Assembly (NCBI GenBank): GCA_032716605.1
Contig: CM064506.1
Coordinates: forward strand, 23,652,743 to 23,716,742
Reading direction: 5' to 3'
Length of the DNA: 64,000 nucleotides
Source of the DNA: Paralithodes platypus
Taxonomy: Eukaryota; Arthropoda; Malacostraca; Decapoda; Lithodidae
Shown here: positions 34,213-46,379 of the stretch, piece after piece
Layout: each line of letters opens with the position of its first letter
Numbering within the stretch: position 1 is the stretch's first letter
Position numbers and translations under genes: made by a program
Notes under the pieces: generated by a model
What the model saw: the letters and a program-made list of their open reading frames with translations, nothing else
What the model was told of the DNA's origin: nothing
Database searches by the model: none

Positions 34213-35130
34213 CAAGCTTGTAGTGACTGAATTATTAATTGACAGGTTGTAAATAATAGCACTACAGAACTAGTGCAATCGTATGAGGAGACTATTCATA
34301 TTTTCATTACATCAATGATTATTGAGATCATAGTTAGCTGAATACAATTATTACAAAAATAGGCAATGGTATAAATCAACATAATACATAATTTAATACA
34401 GGCGGACATAATCATGATCCGGTTCGTTGTGCACTGGGAGCTAAGGTGTCTTGAGATCGCCTCGTACCCATACACAACGAACGTATTATAGTCTGCATGG
34501 TTGGTATCTAATTGAATATACTTAGTGGGTATTTCAAGAATGTCGGGGGATAAGGAAATGTGATTTGTATATTAGAAGACTGTGATTAACGAGACGTGTA
34601 ACATGTGGAGGGAGGTGGTAGAAAGAGAGGGATCTCGTTGGGGGTGGAAGTTTCGCTCCCAGGAATTTTCGTTCCTGTGGTATTTCAATAATAATAATAA
34701 AATAATAATAATAATAAGGGGACAACCACTGGTAAGGCAATACATACTGCTCAAAGAGCCATTATTCTACTGTAACAACAGTATCGTCGTCTGGTGTTAT
34801 TATAGTTTCCTCATTTAATTGCCACTTGTGCTGTATATACGTGCTCATGAGAAGAAAAAAAAAAAATGTGACTGAATTATTAATTGACAGGTAAATAATA
34901 GCACTACAAAACTAGTGAAATCATATGAGGAGGCCATTCATGTTTTCTTACATCAATGGTTATTGAGATCATAGTTAGCTGAATACAATTATTACATACA
35001 AGATGTGACTAATATTTCGAACTACATTAATTATTATGCAATAATAGTACCACAAATATATTACAATCATATGAGGGACACTTCACATTCTTCATTACAT
35101 CAACGGTTATTGAGGTCATAGTTAGCTGAA
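33941..35130. repeat. Insertion of ~1.2 kb made of three related units
   Basis: GGGACAACCACTAGTAAGGC with ACTGCTCAAAGAGCCATTAT begins units at about 34012 and 34718. GTCATAGTTAGCTGAATACA-like strings close units near 34335, 34980 and 35115. Read on the minus strand the block ends in ATGTTCTTATGTTCTTATGT at 33930-33950, a retroposon-like tail. There is an A-run at 34168-34207. No coding potential. Confidence 0.6.
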
Positions 35131-36759
35131 TACAAGAGTCACATGATTTTGACTCGGTTTTAGGTTACTCGATATTGTTACTCCCAGATCGGTTTCTCTG
35201 TTTACATTCTTAAGCTGAGTGCCATTCATCGAATAGTTTGCTTTCTCATTTAGGTATCCGATATGTAGTACTTTACATTTATCCGCATTGAAACTCATTT
35301 GCCAAATTTGGGCCCAATGTGACAATTTATCTAGATTGTGTTGCATATCGTCAACTTGATCTTTTGAGAGTACGCTATTTGCAATTTTTGTATCGTCAGC
35401 AAATTTTGAGATTGTACAGGTGAGACCCTCATCTATGTCGTTGATGTAAATTAGAAAGAGAATTGGTCCTAGTACCGATCCCTGGGGTACCCTGCTACTT
35501 ACATTGGTCCATTTAGATGCCTTACCGTTTATGACTACTCTTTGCTTTCTGTCGCTGAGCCAATTTTCTATCCATTTCAACACACCGTCTTGTATTCCAT
35601 GCGCTTTTAGTTTTAGCAGTAAACGTTTGTGGGGAACTTTGTCAAAGGCCTTTTGAAAATCAAGGTATATAATATCTACAGCTTTACTCTCATCGTAGAG
35701 GTTGAGGATATCGTGGAAGAAGTCTAAGAGGTTTGTTAAACAGGAACGTTTTTTACGAAAGCCGTGTTGAGTATCTTTAAGTATGTTATTTTCCTCTAAG
35801 TGATTTACGAGTCTGTCTCTTATGACCGTTTCTAGCATTTTACATACAACTGAGGTTAAGCTAATTGGACGATAGTTACTGGGTAGGGATTTGCTGCCTT
35901 TTTTGAATATCGGTGTTACGTTGGCTATCTTCCACTGATCAGGCATAGTTCCAGACTGCAAGGATTTATTGAATAGTAATGTCAGTGGTTTGGAGAGCTC
36001 ATCCTTAGCTTCCTTTAGAACTCTAGGCGAGATTGTATCAGGTCCTGGCGTTTTATTTACCTTGAATTTATCTAAACAATTCAATACTTTTCTCTCTGTA
36101 ACGGTGATATTGCTTAGAACATCTGAATTATCAATCTGAATCGGCGATGGTGTAGGGATATCACTGAGGTCTTCGGTTGTAAAAACTGATGCAAAGAAGG
36201 TATTGAGGGCATTACTCATTTGTACTTCGTCTTTGGTGTATTCTCCATTTTCATCGACTAACGATTCCAACAGTTGAAGTAACTACTTTTTTCTTTCTGA
36301 TATAACTATAGAATTCTTTCGGGTTTGTTTTACTTTGATTCGCAATATGTAACTCTAGGGTCTTTTTACTTTGCTTAATTAACTTTTTGGCTTTGCGTCG
36401 TAGCTCTACAAATTTCACCCGTTCTTCGTCATTTTGTGAGGATTTTAATCTATCATTAGCAATTTTTTTAGCAAGCAGGCAGTTTGAAATATCTTTATTC
36501 CACCATTTGGGCTTATTATTATGGCCTGGACTGCTTTTAGGTAAGTGGTTTCGAATAACTTCCAAGATGTATTTATGTCGTTATTGTTAATTAAAAAGCT
36601 CCAGTCAGTTTCTTTAAACATAGCTCTAAGTTTATGAAAGTTTGCTTTCTTGAAATTAGGGACTTTTTCGATGCTACTATTTGGTTCGTTACTAGTAAAG
36701 TTTAAAGTGAAAGTTATCGTACGATGGTCGCTGTTACTGAATTCATCACCAACATTCAA
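35122..36759 (-). pseudogene. CR1-like endonuclease end and reverse transcriptase
   Basis: The endonuclease end shows NSDHRTITF (36730). One frame from 36270 then encodes 382 residues: KTPGPDTISPRVLKE, ANVTPIFKKGSKSLPSNYRP, QHGFRKKRSCLTNL, IIYLDFQKAFDKVPHKRL, VPQGSVLGPILFLIYIND and KFADDTKIANS with the catalytic DD intact. The linker before RT is shifted near 36270 and 36450. The frame ends at 35122 in foreign sequence. Confidence 0.85.
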
Positions 36760-37149
36760 ATTCTCTATTAATTCTTCTTTTGTTGCAAGTACAATGTCAA
36801 GAACGTTATTACCACGGGTCGGTGTACTAATCAGAATAAAATCATCTAATAATAGCCAGAAAACAGAACAGAAACGCGTATTGGAGCTTGAAAGGGTTAA
36901 TTGTTACAAAATACTATAAATAGTATAATCATAGATATTTAAGTCACAAAGTTACACACAATATTACTAGTTGCATTTATTTTGTCAAAGAAAATAATAT
37001 CATTTTGCTCAACAACTAACGAAAAGGAGCTATAAACATAGTAAAGGAGTGGGAGAGTGGGAGTGGTGAGCGAGCCCTGGGTGAAGGCGAGCGTCACGTC
37101 ACTCAGTACCCCACTCCCGTTTTCTTTTTGCTGGCCGGTTGACCTGTAA

Positions 37150-37348
37150 TGTGTGGGTCCTGGGCTCGCTATTGCTCGCCAGGAAAAACATCGACACCTA
37201 AATGGCACGAAAGGTCTTAATATTGGCAAAGTAATGGGGCAAAAGGTCTGAAAATCGCCAAACTAGTGAGGCGAATGTCTTGAAATCTCATAACTAATAG
37301 GGCTAAACATGAGGGAGGAGGAGGACTCGAAAAACCAACTGCCTCCCC
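37150..37348. mobile_element. TTAA MITE family 2, truncated copy
   Basis: It contains GGCTCGCTATTGCTCGCCAG, CACGAAAGGTCTTAATATTG and AACTAATAGGGCTAAACATG, and ends CTCCCCTTAA (TTAA 37349-37352). The left part is missing. Fuller copies are at 38728-39091, 55688-56036 and 63022-63382. Confidence 0.6.
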
Positions 37349-37424
37349 TTAATATCCAGTATTCGATATATGGATATTAATCGTAGTCATGTGTTGTACT
37401 TAATAACTGTCTTGATGGTGTAAT

Positions 37425-37495
37425 CTGTAATGGTTATAGCGTGTAAGTTCTGTATGAGATATCCTAGGTTCGAATCCTGGGAGAATCACATACTT
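37425..37495 (+). pseudogene. tRNA-like sequence
   Basis: GGTTCGAATCC near 37470 is a perfect B-box, and CCTAG/CTGGG can form the T stem. TGGTTATAGCG upstream is a plausible A-box. The acceptor stem does not pair well and I could not fit an anticodon arm, so this is a tRNA pseudogene or SINE head, not a working gene. Confidence 0.3.
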
Positions 37496-37567
37496 TCATA
37501 AATTTATTTTGGAGCTTATTGGTGTTAAGAACGATGTTAAAAATATATAATAAATAATGTATGGTAT

Positions 37568-37988
37568 TTAACCACTTCAGTACGAGTGATGCCATTATTC
37601 CTTATATTCTGGCTCTTATTAGACGATTTTATGCAGCTTGGGAAGGACGTTTAGTAATCAGAGGGGTGAATTATATATCCATCAACTTGTTGACTATCAT
37701 AAATCTTTCCTAAACAGAGTAAAATCTTCTAAGGAAATCCAGAATGAACAGAAAGATAAATTTACCCGTGCAGAAACCCTTCCAATACGGATGAAGTTAG
37801 TTTTAGCTTTATTAGGGCTATCATTAAACGATTTTACTATGGTTAGGAAGGATTTATGGTAGTCATGGAATGAATGGAGATATAATACACCTCTCTGAAT
37901 ACTAGACGTCCTTCGTAATCTGCATAAAATCGTCTAATGCTAGCCAGAATAAAAAGGCAAATAACTTCATCCGTACTGAGTTATGAAT
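37568..37988. mobile_element. Family 4 MITE, long form with ~100-bp inverted ends
   Basis: The left arm contains ATTAGACGATTTTATGCAGC then GGGAAGGACGT. The right arm is its inverse (ACGTCCTTCGTAATCTGCAT, then AAAATCGTCTAAT). The left starts TTAACCACTTCAGTAC; the right end is less clear. The interior is non-coding. Confidence 0.6.
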
Positions 37989-38400
37989 GGGAGACGGGTG
38001 GGACCTTCGATGTATTTATTTACTTTTTTTTATTTTTTCTGGGTTCAGACTTCCTGAGTCGAGGTGTAACGTGGATATAAATAACTCATCTGTTAGTCCA
38101 CTGGTGGCCTGGAATGAAATGGAACTACAGTAGTCTGTTCCTTTTCAACTGACGGAAAATTGTGAAGTTCTCATCAATATTTCTCAGTTAATTTGACAGA
38201 TTTTGTTCGTGAAATATGGTGTTAATTATATATATTTGGTCTTAATATGATGCAGAGATATAGTAGTTTCTTATCTTCCATTAAGTATCGATAAATTAAC
38301 TGCTAAGGGATTCAATTTATCGCCAGGTGAAAAGAAAGAGAGTATAAGCGGATGGATATATTTTACGTTGGAGGGCTGTGTAAGGTGTAGAAATAGATGA

Positions 38401-38615
38401 CTATATCCTGTCCCAAATAAGTAGGCCAAAACTCTTGAACATTAATCTGTGTAACTTACGAACGACTGGAGTAATCAAGCTAATATCTCTACCGTTTGGG
38501 AAGGGTCAGCCAGGGAATAGGTGTGTAAATTAACAGCCCGTTTACTGTAGCCCTTCTCTAGTTACAGAGGTTAAGGTTAACGATTTCTGGCCTACCTATT
38601 TGGAACAGGTTATAG
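38401..38615. mobile_element. 215-bp MITE with 27-bp inverted ends
   Basis: CTATATCCTGTCCCAAATAA with GTAGGCC at 38401-38427 matches the inverse of 38589-38615 with three mismatches. No target duplication is visible. Confidence 0.55.
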
Positions 38616-38727
38616 CGGTCTTATTTCAGATCAGATTATTGTGTTAGATATCATGGGCTATACTGAAAATTGACCACTTGCGAGTTTCAGGTTATGAGGA
38701 AGTTGAAACTGTAAGCATCAACTTTAA

Positions 38728-39091
38728 TGGGGAAAGGTTTATTTTTTGGTCCATTATTTCATATATTTATTATTTTTTTAGTTTCCTCCCTAGACCTCCC
38801 TCAAACTTAAAAACACATCCATTAGATCCCCCTTCTAGATTAAGTAGTACATTTCTCGGTAGAAAAATTTCCCGGCCAAAGGCCGGTTCTTCCAAAATTA
38901 CAGGCTCACTATCGTTCGCCAGGAAAACAATCAACAACTATATATCACGAAAGGTCTTAATATTGACAAAGAAATGGGGCGAAAGGTAATACAAAATCGA
39001 CAACATAATGGGGGCAAACATCTTAAAATCTGAAAACTAATGGGGCAAAACATGAGGGAGAAGGGGGTCTAGAAAAATGACCCATCTCCCC
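38728..39091. mobile_element. TTAA MITE family 2, full-length copy
   Basis: TTAA at 38724-38727 precedes TGGGGAAAGG. The other end reads CCCATCTCCCCTCAA, where TTAA has become TCAA. It contains GGCTCACTATCGTTCGCCAG and AAAGGTCTTAATATTGACAA. Confidence 0.6.
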
Positions 39092-39159
39092 TCAAACGTA
39101 AATGCAATACCAATGTAGGTTTTTGAAGGATAGGAAGCATGTTGAATTTGATATGATGT

Positions 39160-39400
39160 ATTTATACATGTACAGTGGCTCTAGTAAGTCATGTCTCAGC
39201 TGTCATTGCGTTTGGCTCGCTATGTGCTGTATTAATGTCTGTCAGATGTTGAATAGGGTGAGTAAGTGTAGGAACATGTTTGTATATCTTACTCGAAATG
39301 AAAAAATCGTGTTTAGATATTGCTGATACAAATTATTGATCAAAATATTTTTGGTGCCGAGACATTACTTATTAGCCCGACTATGCTACAGCCGCATTTT
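39160..39400. repeat. ~210-bp dispersed repeat, copy 1 of 3
   Basis: It shares TGTATTAATGTCTGTCA, ATGTTGAATAG, GGAACATGTTTGTATATC and AATTATTGATCAAAA with 54228-54440 and 54890-55095. Non-coding, ends not defined. Confidence 0.7.
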
Positions 39401-39761
39401 AGCTAGTAATTCTGCTAAATAACAATATCTACAGCTCCAACTTCCTTATAGCCTGAAACTCGCATGTGGTCAATTGGTTCCATCATACAAGACTCTTAGC
39501 TCGAATAGCTAATCAAAATAATAAATAATAATCGAAAATAATAGATAATAGTAAATAACAAATAAGAATATGTAATGTGTAAACTAGGCCATGAATATAT
39601 AGGTTGTTTCCCGGCTGAGATGATTGGAATCGAGGGGTGATGTCGATGTAAATAAATCCACTGCAAGTCAAATGTAGGGGAGGAACGAGATGGGCTAGGG
39701 GGATTATTTGGGAGCGGAGGTGGAAATGTAATCGTGTTAATATAATCCAAGTATATCTTAA

Positions 39762-40603
39762 CCTTTAAAAGGCGAAGCAATGGTATTTGAAACGTCCCGC
39801 CATGCAAAGGTATTTTGGTCCATTCCTGACGAAAATCGTCATATTTACTATATATATCATAATTATTTATCGATATGTGCCTATTTTACTTTTAATATGA
39901 ACATATGAACATTGAAAACCAATAAAACAAGTGGTACTAGCAATTGGCTCGTGAAAATCATATATTTTAGCCCTGCCGTCGTAATCTGACCCGACCGACG
40001 AGAGAGACACACCCACCCTCTCTCGTGTGTCTCGCATGGTACTGAGAGACTAGGAGAGCTCTGAGACTGGTTAGAGGATTGAAGAAAGACTCCCCCATTG
40101 TCCCAGCCAACCTCGCGCGAAAATACTTGATATAAATATCAAGAATACTAGAGAAAATACCGGATAATTGAGGAGGGGGGAAAAGGGGGGGGGGGGGGCA
40201 CATGTGGAGGAGTGATAAGAGGTATGGAGGGGAATTATCTCACTTAACCCTTTCACGCACATATGACGCAGAGGTTGCCAGATTAGCAATAAGAAATAGA
40301 GTTCTCTCACTCTTATAATTACCTCTCCAAAATTAGTTTTCTGCCCACAGCTAACTCAAAGACATCTGCAGAGGTTGAAGTAACTAAACTAAAGGTTTCT
40401 AAATACCCCTGATGGTAACAAAGGCTTTAAAGTATCCCCAATAGGCTCAAATTGCGTCATATGTCGGAGAGGGTTAATAACATATTACTTTGTATTGAGT
40501 GCCAGTGGGGTGTTTTGAAAGGCTTTTTTTATGCCTTGACTCTTAAGAGTCCTGGTGCCTTCACCCAGTAAAACCTCTTAGGAATCCTGTTGCCTTTCTC
40601 GGG
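39762..40603. mobile_element. TTAA MITE, family 1, diverged copy C
   Basis: Flanked by TTAA at 39758-39761 and 40604-40607. It shares the layout of copies A and B: the conserved CCAATAAAACAAGT block, GACTCTTAAGAGTC near the right end and a closing CTCGGGTTAA. It is longer because a 226-bp MITE sits inside it (40248-40473). Confidence 0.6.
40248..40473. mobile_element. 226-bp TTAA MITE (family 3), copy 1
   Basis: Bounded by TTAA at 40244-40247 and 40474-40477, with ends CCCTTTCACGCACATATGAC and GTCGGAGAGGG. The inverted, very similar copy at 51800-52026 sits in the 5' LTR of the Gypsy-like element. Confidence 0.85.
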
Positions 40604-40663
40604 TTAATGTTAGCCCGGCATTATGTTTATCTTGTATCTTGTATCTTGTGTGTGTGTATATAA

Positions 40664-40900
<237 letters not shown>

Positions 40901-41395
40901 TTTGATACTTCTACCAGTATTCCTTCCCAACTCGACTCTGATGGGGGGACAGACTGCTATTTAATCGAAATCCGGCTGCCCTAAGCATGACAACTTGTCA
41001 TGCTTAGGGCGGGTGGATGGGACTCGTTAGCCTTGGTCGGCAACTCATCTACGGGAGACAACCTTATACAAATCCGGGTGGATGGGACTCGTCAGCCTTG
41101 GTTGGCAACCTTTCTAGGGGAGTAAACCTGATACAAATCCGTACTGCTTACCTAAGGGTAAGGCAGGTTAGTGGATGGATTAGCCGAACACCACTGTAGA
41201 AAAATAGTGCTAACAAGATACACAGAGGGCCTCGGAGTCGGACAGATCCTAAATTGAGTGGTCAATCCTGTAAGTCCTTCACTAAACTGGCTCGGGTTGT
41301 CCCTCTCAAAGGGAATAGGTCCGCTTGGGGGCATTCTGTGTATAGCCACCCTCGTAAGGGGAGTAAGGCGTCCGGCAATAGATAGATAGATAGAT
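40901..41395 (+). mobile_element. Retroposon fragment with RTE-like tail
   Basis: The 3' end GTAAGGCGTCCGGCAATAGA with TAGATAGATAG matches the 3' terminus of the RTE-like LINE. The body does not match its coding part. It contains a perfect hairpin at 40979-41009 (CCCTAAGCATGACA with its inverse after a short loop) and two ~67-bp tandem copies starting GGGTGGATGGGACTCGT. It may be a SINE that borrows the RTE 3' end. Confidence 0.5.
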
Positions 41396-41820
<425 letters not shown>

Positions 41821-41821
41821 A

Positions 41822-42352
41822 GGGGTGCGTGGTGGAGTGGTCTTGCCACTGGCCTGGTAATCCAAAGGTCCCGGGTTCAAATCCCGATGTATCAATGGGA
41901 AGATATTATTGGGATGGAATTTGTGCTGTACCTAGTATCAGTGCATTACCACAAGCCCACCGAATCGTCAAATAAAATACCCTCATTGTTCCCTGATTAA
42001 ATAGCACTGTATGAATATTCCCATATTCAAAATATGCTATAGGGGTGCAATGCCTGGTGAGTTATCTGCTCAACAGGTGGCGTTGTGTGTGTGTAAGTGT
42101 GAGAGTCCGAGTGTAGGGGTTGAGACAGTGAAGCACGAGAACGAGGTGGCTTCAGAGATGGGGTCGTTTCGGGCCATGAGTGAGCACCGTGCCTTATGTG
42201 AAGGCAAGATGGCAGGTGCTCCTTGTACTCTACGTGCTTCACTTGTCTCACTCCCTAGACTGGAACAAGACCTCACGGGCTTCACTGTTCATTGTAAAGC
42301 GGTGAATGTTAAGGCTCTCAGCCTATGCCCGAGAGGAAGTAAGTTGGAATAT

Positions 42353-42379
<27 letters not shown>
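41822..42379 (+). mobile_element. tRNA-derived SINE, full-length copy 1
   Basis: The head has an A-box TGGTGGAGTGG at 41830-41840 and a B-box GGTTCAAATCC at 41874-41884, as in RNA polymerase III promoters. A ~480-bp body and a poly(A) tail (42352-42379) follow. Copy 2 at 47941-48495 is very similar, and a 5'-truncated copy is at 43649-43940. The body keeps an open sense frame in all three (see findings). Confidence 0.85.
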
Positions 42380-42410
<31 letters not shown>

Positions 42411-43110
42411 ATCTATCTATCTATTTATCTATGTATACATCTATATATCTACCTATCGATCTATTTTTCTATCTATCTATCTATCTATTCATCTAACTAC
42501 ATACCTACCTATATATCTACCTCACTATCTATTCATCTATATACCTCTCTATCTATTTATCTATCAACTGTTTCTTACTTTCTCTATATATCTATCTGTC
42601 TATCTATTTATCTCTATCAATTTATCTCTCTCTATATATCTATCTATATATCTATCTATGTACCTGTCACCTCCCTCTGACATCAATAAACATACAGTAT
42701 AGACATCACTCATGCATAAACCGATACACTCCAGGGAAACATATGGTGGGCTATAATATATATGCCTGGTTCCTTCCTTCCTTGTTTATATATCTACCTA
42801 CCTATATCTTTATCTACCTAGCCTTTTATCTATCAATCTATCTATCTGTCTATCCATCTATCTGTCTCTCTCTCTATCTATCTATCTACCGTACCCCTAT
42901 ATCTATCTAGCTAGCTATCTATATATCTATTTATATATCTATCTATCTACATATCCATCTATTTATCTTTTATCTATCTATATATATATATATATTTATC
43001 TATCTATTTATTTATCAATCTATCTAGCTACCGTACCCCTCTTCCTATCTATTTACGTATTTCTCTCTATTTATCTATCTATCTCTATCTATCTATCTAT
43101 CTGTCCATCT
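42380..43110. repeat. (TATC)n-rich microsatellite region
   Basis: (AT)n at 42380-42406, then imperfect CTAT/ATCT repeats with two unique islands (about 42662-42775 and 43015-43045). Translated frames are artefacts. Confidence 0.9.
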
Positions 43111-43400
43111 ATCACAGCCCCATAGCACCAATACCCCTGAACATGATTTATTCACGAACCGATACACTCCCAGGTGGCGGATTATCAACTCTGCGTAAGC
43201 AGAGTGGTATCGCTCCCCGTATAGTGGTACATGGCGCCCGAAATGTCTGTCTGTCTGTCTGTCCGATAACTCCTCCTAGACCGTTGGACTGATTTTCACC
43301 AAACATCACAAGAACATTCGGTGCGTGAATGCGACGGTAATTAAAAAAATATTTTTTGAATTTGTGCAATAGTTATGATTTTAGGTAAAACAAAATTGTT
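43111..43400. repeat. Dispersed repeat following (CTAT)n
   Basis: ACCGATACACTCCCAGGTGG with a preceding ATGATTTATTCA is related to 42700-42745, 53660-53720 and 54000-54050 (TTATTCATGAGTCGATACT and AACAGGTGGTAGT). Contains (GTCT)n at 43243-43262. No coding frame. Confidence 0.6.
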
Positions 43401-43584
43401 TGACCCACCAGACCCCCCCCCCCCTCAACCAGGCCCCCCCCCCTCCTCAGGACCCCCCACCAATGGGAGCAATGATGATGGCATTCTGTGTGTCAGTGTG
43501 CCCCTACGGGCACAGAACGCCATCGTTCAGGAGGTGAAAACACCACACTCTGCATTTGCTAGGTTAAGTCAGTTTAGTTGATAT
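43401..43584. other. C-rich stretch, no gene
   Basis: C homopolymer-rich DNA around 43411-43457, then unique sequence. A 68-codon proline-rich frame is only composition. Confidence 0.5.
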
Positions 43585-44075
43585 TAGAAGTGATGGTAGT
43601 AATAGTGGTAGTAATGGTGACAGTACTAGTAGTAGTGATGATGGTCATTGTGTGTGTGTGTAAGAGTGAGAGTCCGAGTGTAGGGGTTGAGACAGTGAAG
43701 CACAGGAACGAGGTGTCTTCAGAGATTGGGTCACTTCGGGCCATGAGTGAGCACCTTGCCTCATGTGAAGGCAAGATGGCAGGTGTTCGTTGTACTCTAT
43801 GTGCTTCACATGTCTCACTCCCTAGACTGGAACAAGACCTCACAGGCTTCACTGCTCATTGTACAGCTGTGAATGCCCAGGCTCTCAGCCTATGCCCGAG
43901 AGGGAGTAAGTTGGAATATAGAAAAAGAAAAAAAAAAATTGTAGTGATGATGGTGACAAGTAATGATGATGGTTGTAGTGATAATGATGACAGTTGTGTT
44001 GATGGTAGTGACGATGGTGACAGTAATAGTGATGATGGTGAGTAGTATTGATTATGGTGAAAGTTGTAGTGATTA
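43585..44075. repeat. GTR/GAT trinucleotide tract split by a SINE fragment
   Basis: Triplet repeats at 43585-43648 and 43945-44075 flank the SINE piece, and the Gypsy-like element starts just after. The tract resumes at 53070, showing that the LTR element landed inside it. Confidence 0.75.
43649..43940 (+). mobile_element. tRNA-derived SINE, 5'-truncated copy 3
   Basis: It lacks the tRNA head. The body from GTGTAAGAGTGAGAGTCCG to the A-rich tail matches copies at 41822 and 47941. Confidence 0.8.
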
Positions 44076-44079
44076 AACA

Positions 44080-45947
44080 TGTTACGACCGGGGCTACGAA
44101 TAAAACAAGGGCACTTAATGATTGGACTAGTAATAGGGCACTATGCAACAATGGTACGCTAGATCCAAACCCTCGAACTTATATGCCGGCGAACAAAAAC
44201 ACCTATACCCTCCAGAGTTAATCTGCGATAACGGGGTATCCTTAACTGGGCATTAATGTACTCTACTTCAGGCTAACCCACACTGGTATAGCCTGATAAC
44301 AAACAAGATGCAAGTTACGTTAAAATGCATAACAGGGAGGCTATGGAAAGATCAATTAAATCACTGCAAGATATATTACAATAAAAAGATGCTTCAATAC
44401 AGTTACTCTAAACAACAATAAACTCTTCACTCCTATCTGAAAGAAAGTGAAGTATAGTCCTACAGCATAGACCTGGACACTTCTGAAGAAAGTCTGATGC
44501 TCATAAGATGCTTGTATCTTAAATTATATAAATAATTATAATATAATATAATTTATATAATATAATATAATTTATATAATAAATTATATAAAACACGTCT
44601 ACACGTGTAGACTGAATACACTAAAAGATAGGACATATAATGTTAACTGACACGAGAATACTATAAATGCGCAACGGTAGTAATGCTCGACACTAAAAGA
44701 AGTACTTCCTCATCAACGAAACAGTCTGCTATGGTTGTGCAACTCAACAACAACCTAGACTAATAAATGCTGTGAATAATAATGGGTACATATCAAAGAG
44801 CTTATATTAAATACTAACAAGTGTCTACTCAATTAATAATGTCTAGCTGGAATACTCTAGGTAAGGAACTGGGGTTGAGCAAGACAGGCTCGTAGCCTAG
44901 CGATGTCCTTAAGACTGCATCCTTTAAGTTACGTTAATTGACTGGGGTGCTCTCTTGATAGATCCAGATCACAAGTATCTGGTTCTATCCTGGCGACCCT
45001 CAAAAGACTAGCAAAGAGGCAGCAAAGTGTGGAACTGGAACAGGCAAAAACCCTCAGTCAACACAATGCTGCACTCGTAAAGAATGCAAGCGAAAAGACA
45101 ACACAGGCTACCACAGGACCGGTCGAAGTCGTGTAGGTGTAAGCAAACCATACACACAACGGGGACAATTTCTACAGTTACCTTATCCCAGTCTAGCATT
45201 AAATAAAAGAGCAGAACACTAAATCAATAATGGAGACTCACACAGAGCACTTAACCTCTACCAACTAAGAACCCTCAAACCTATTCTAAGTACATGTAAA
45301 TATCTCAGAGGACGGCGCATGCAATACAATGGGCCGGCTATGGAAACCGTATGCAGAACCCAAGGGGATAGGTAATTGAATAAAGGTGAGGAGCAATGGA
45401 AAAGAAGAAGGTCAGAGAGAGAGATAGTGGTAAAGGGGGTGATCGGGAGAGAGTATGCAAAGGGATGTTAGAAGCATGCACGCCAAGCCTGTCCTGAGGA
45501 AGGCAGCTCCCGGGAACCCTCATGGAGGAGGCTAGTTACACAGGAGCCCACAAGGGCGCGATGGTCGGCCAATCACGGGCCGAGACATCACAAGGCAGCA
45601 GGCCCCTAGGCCGCGCCAGGAGCCACCAGCCAATCAAAGGCGAGGGAAAGCCCGCGCGGGCGGGAAAACTCCTCCAAGCGAGGTAGCACATACATACACA
45701 CGCACATATTACCACCACGCTCTCGTCTCTCTCTCTCTCCCTCCACAATGCATCTTATATTCTACTAATGATATAAAATATTTCCCGTTGTCACAGACAA
45801 AAATAAAGACCACCAATGGACTGTCTGTAACAATGCGAGTACTAGGAAAGAAAGAACAACATTCTCTGATAACTGTAGCCCATTTCACTGCCCTGGCGAG
45901 CGCTAGCGAGTTACGAGCGCATTCTGCCAACGCTGATAGACGTCACA
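44080..45947 (-). repeat. 3' LTR of the Gypsy-like element
   Basis: 1868 bp. It has an AT-rich insertion or expansion near 44524-44590 that the other LTR lacks. Otherwise the two differ by scattered substitutions, a few percent by eye. Confidence 0.9.
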
Positions 45948-45955
45948 CCCCGCCC
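45948..45955 (-). other. Candidate polypurine tract
   Basis: On the minus strand GGGCGGGG lies directly before the 3' LTR, the position where plus-strand synthesis is primed. Confidence 0.5.
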
Positions 45956-46379
45956 AAGATATGGGGCGCTCAACATTAGGCGAGCACCATATCTGAAAAG
46001 GCAGAATGCCGACAAGACCCGCCACACCTAGCCACTCCACCAGAAATGAAATGCAAAGCTCAATCTTAAATAAAACAATATATTAGCATAAAGAAAATCT
46101 TATAACCCCTCCCAAACATAATTGTATAATTTTAGCCTGCTATGCTCCCAGAGCGAGCTTCACAGAGCCCAGCCTACTAAGTGAAAGACAGGTTCAACTT
46201 AGGACTTTAGCTATAACATTGGCAACTTACAATTAACTATCAAAAAGAAAGAGTTTTTATGTGATGTTTTGATTTAATTTTAATGTTGTTTTTGACGGCT
46301 GCTCTACAGGGGCAAGCCTGATTTTTCTCCACTCTCAACACACACTGACTGAACGGCGAGGGTTCTCCTGCAAACAAAC

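Larger units (their letters stand above)
33375..36850 (-). mobile_element. CR1-like LINE split by a 1.2-kb insertion
   Basis: On the minus strand the element runs from an endonuclease remnant (36850-36700) through RT (36270-35140) and, after an unrelated 1.2-kb segment, to the C-terminal domain (33940-33383). The two halves are close in family type and adjoin in the right protein order, missing only about ten residues. This indicates one LINE interrupted later. Confidence 0.75.
38660..39480. mobile_element. Composite element with ~50-bp inverted ends
   Basis: AATTGACCACTTGCGAGTTT near 38668 and the inverse of AAACTCGCATGTGGTCAATT near 39450 pair, followed inward by GGAAGTTGAAACTGTA and its counterpart. 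The interior holds a full MITE of family 2 (38728-39091) and a ~210-bp dispersed repeat (39160-39400). No transposase. Confidence 0.5.

Noticed and set aside
37425..37495. Functional tRNA gene
   Set aside because: B-box and T stem fit, but acceptor and anticodon stems do not. Kept only as a tRNA-like pseudogene.
40925..40970. CTGATGGGGGGAC ... CGAAATCC, considered as a hammerhead ribozyme core
   Set aside because: The core needs CTGANGA and flanking stems. Here the critical A is missing and the stems do not pair.
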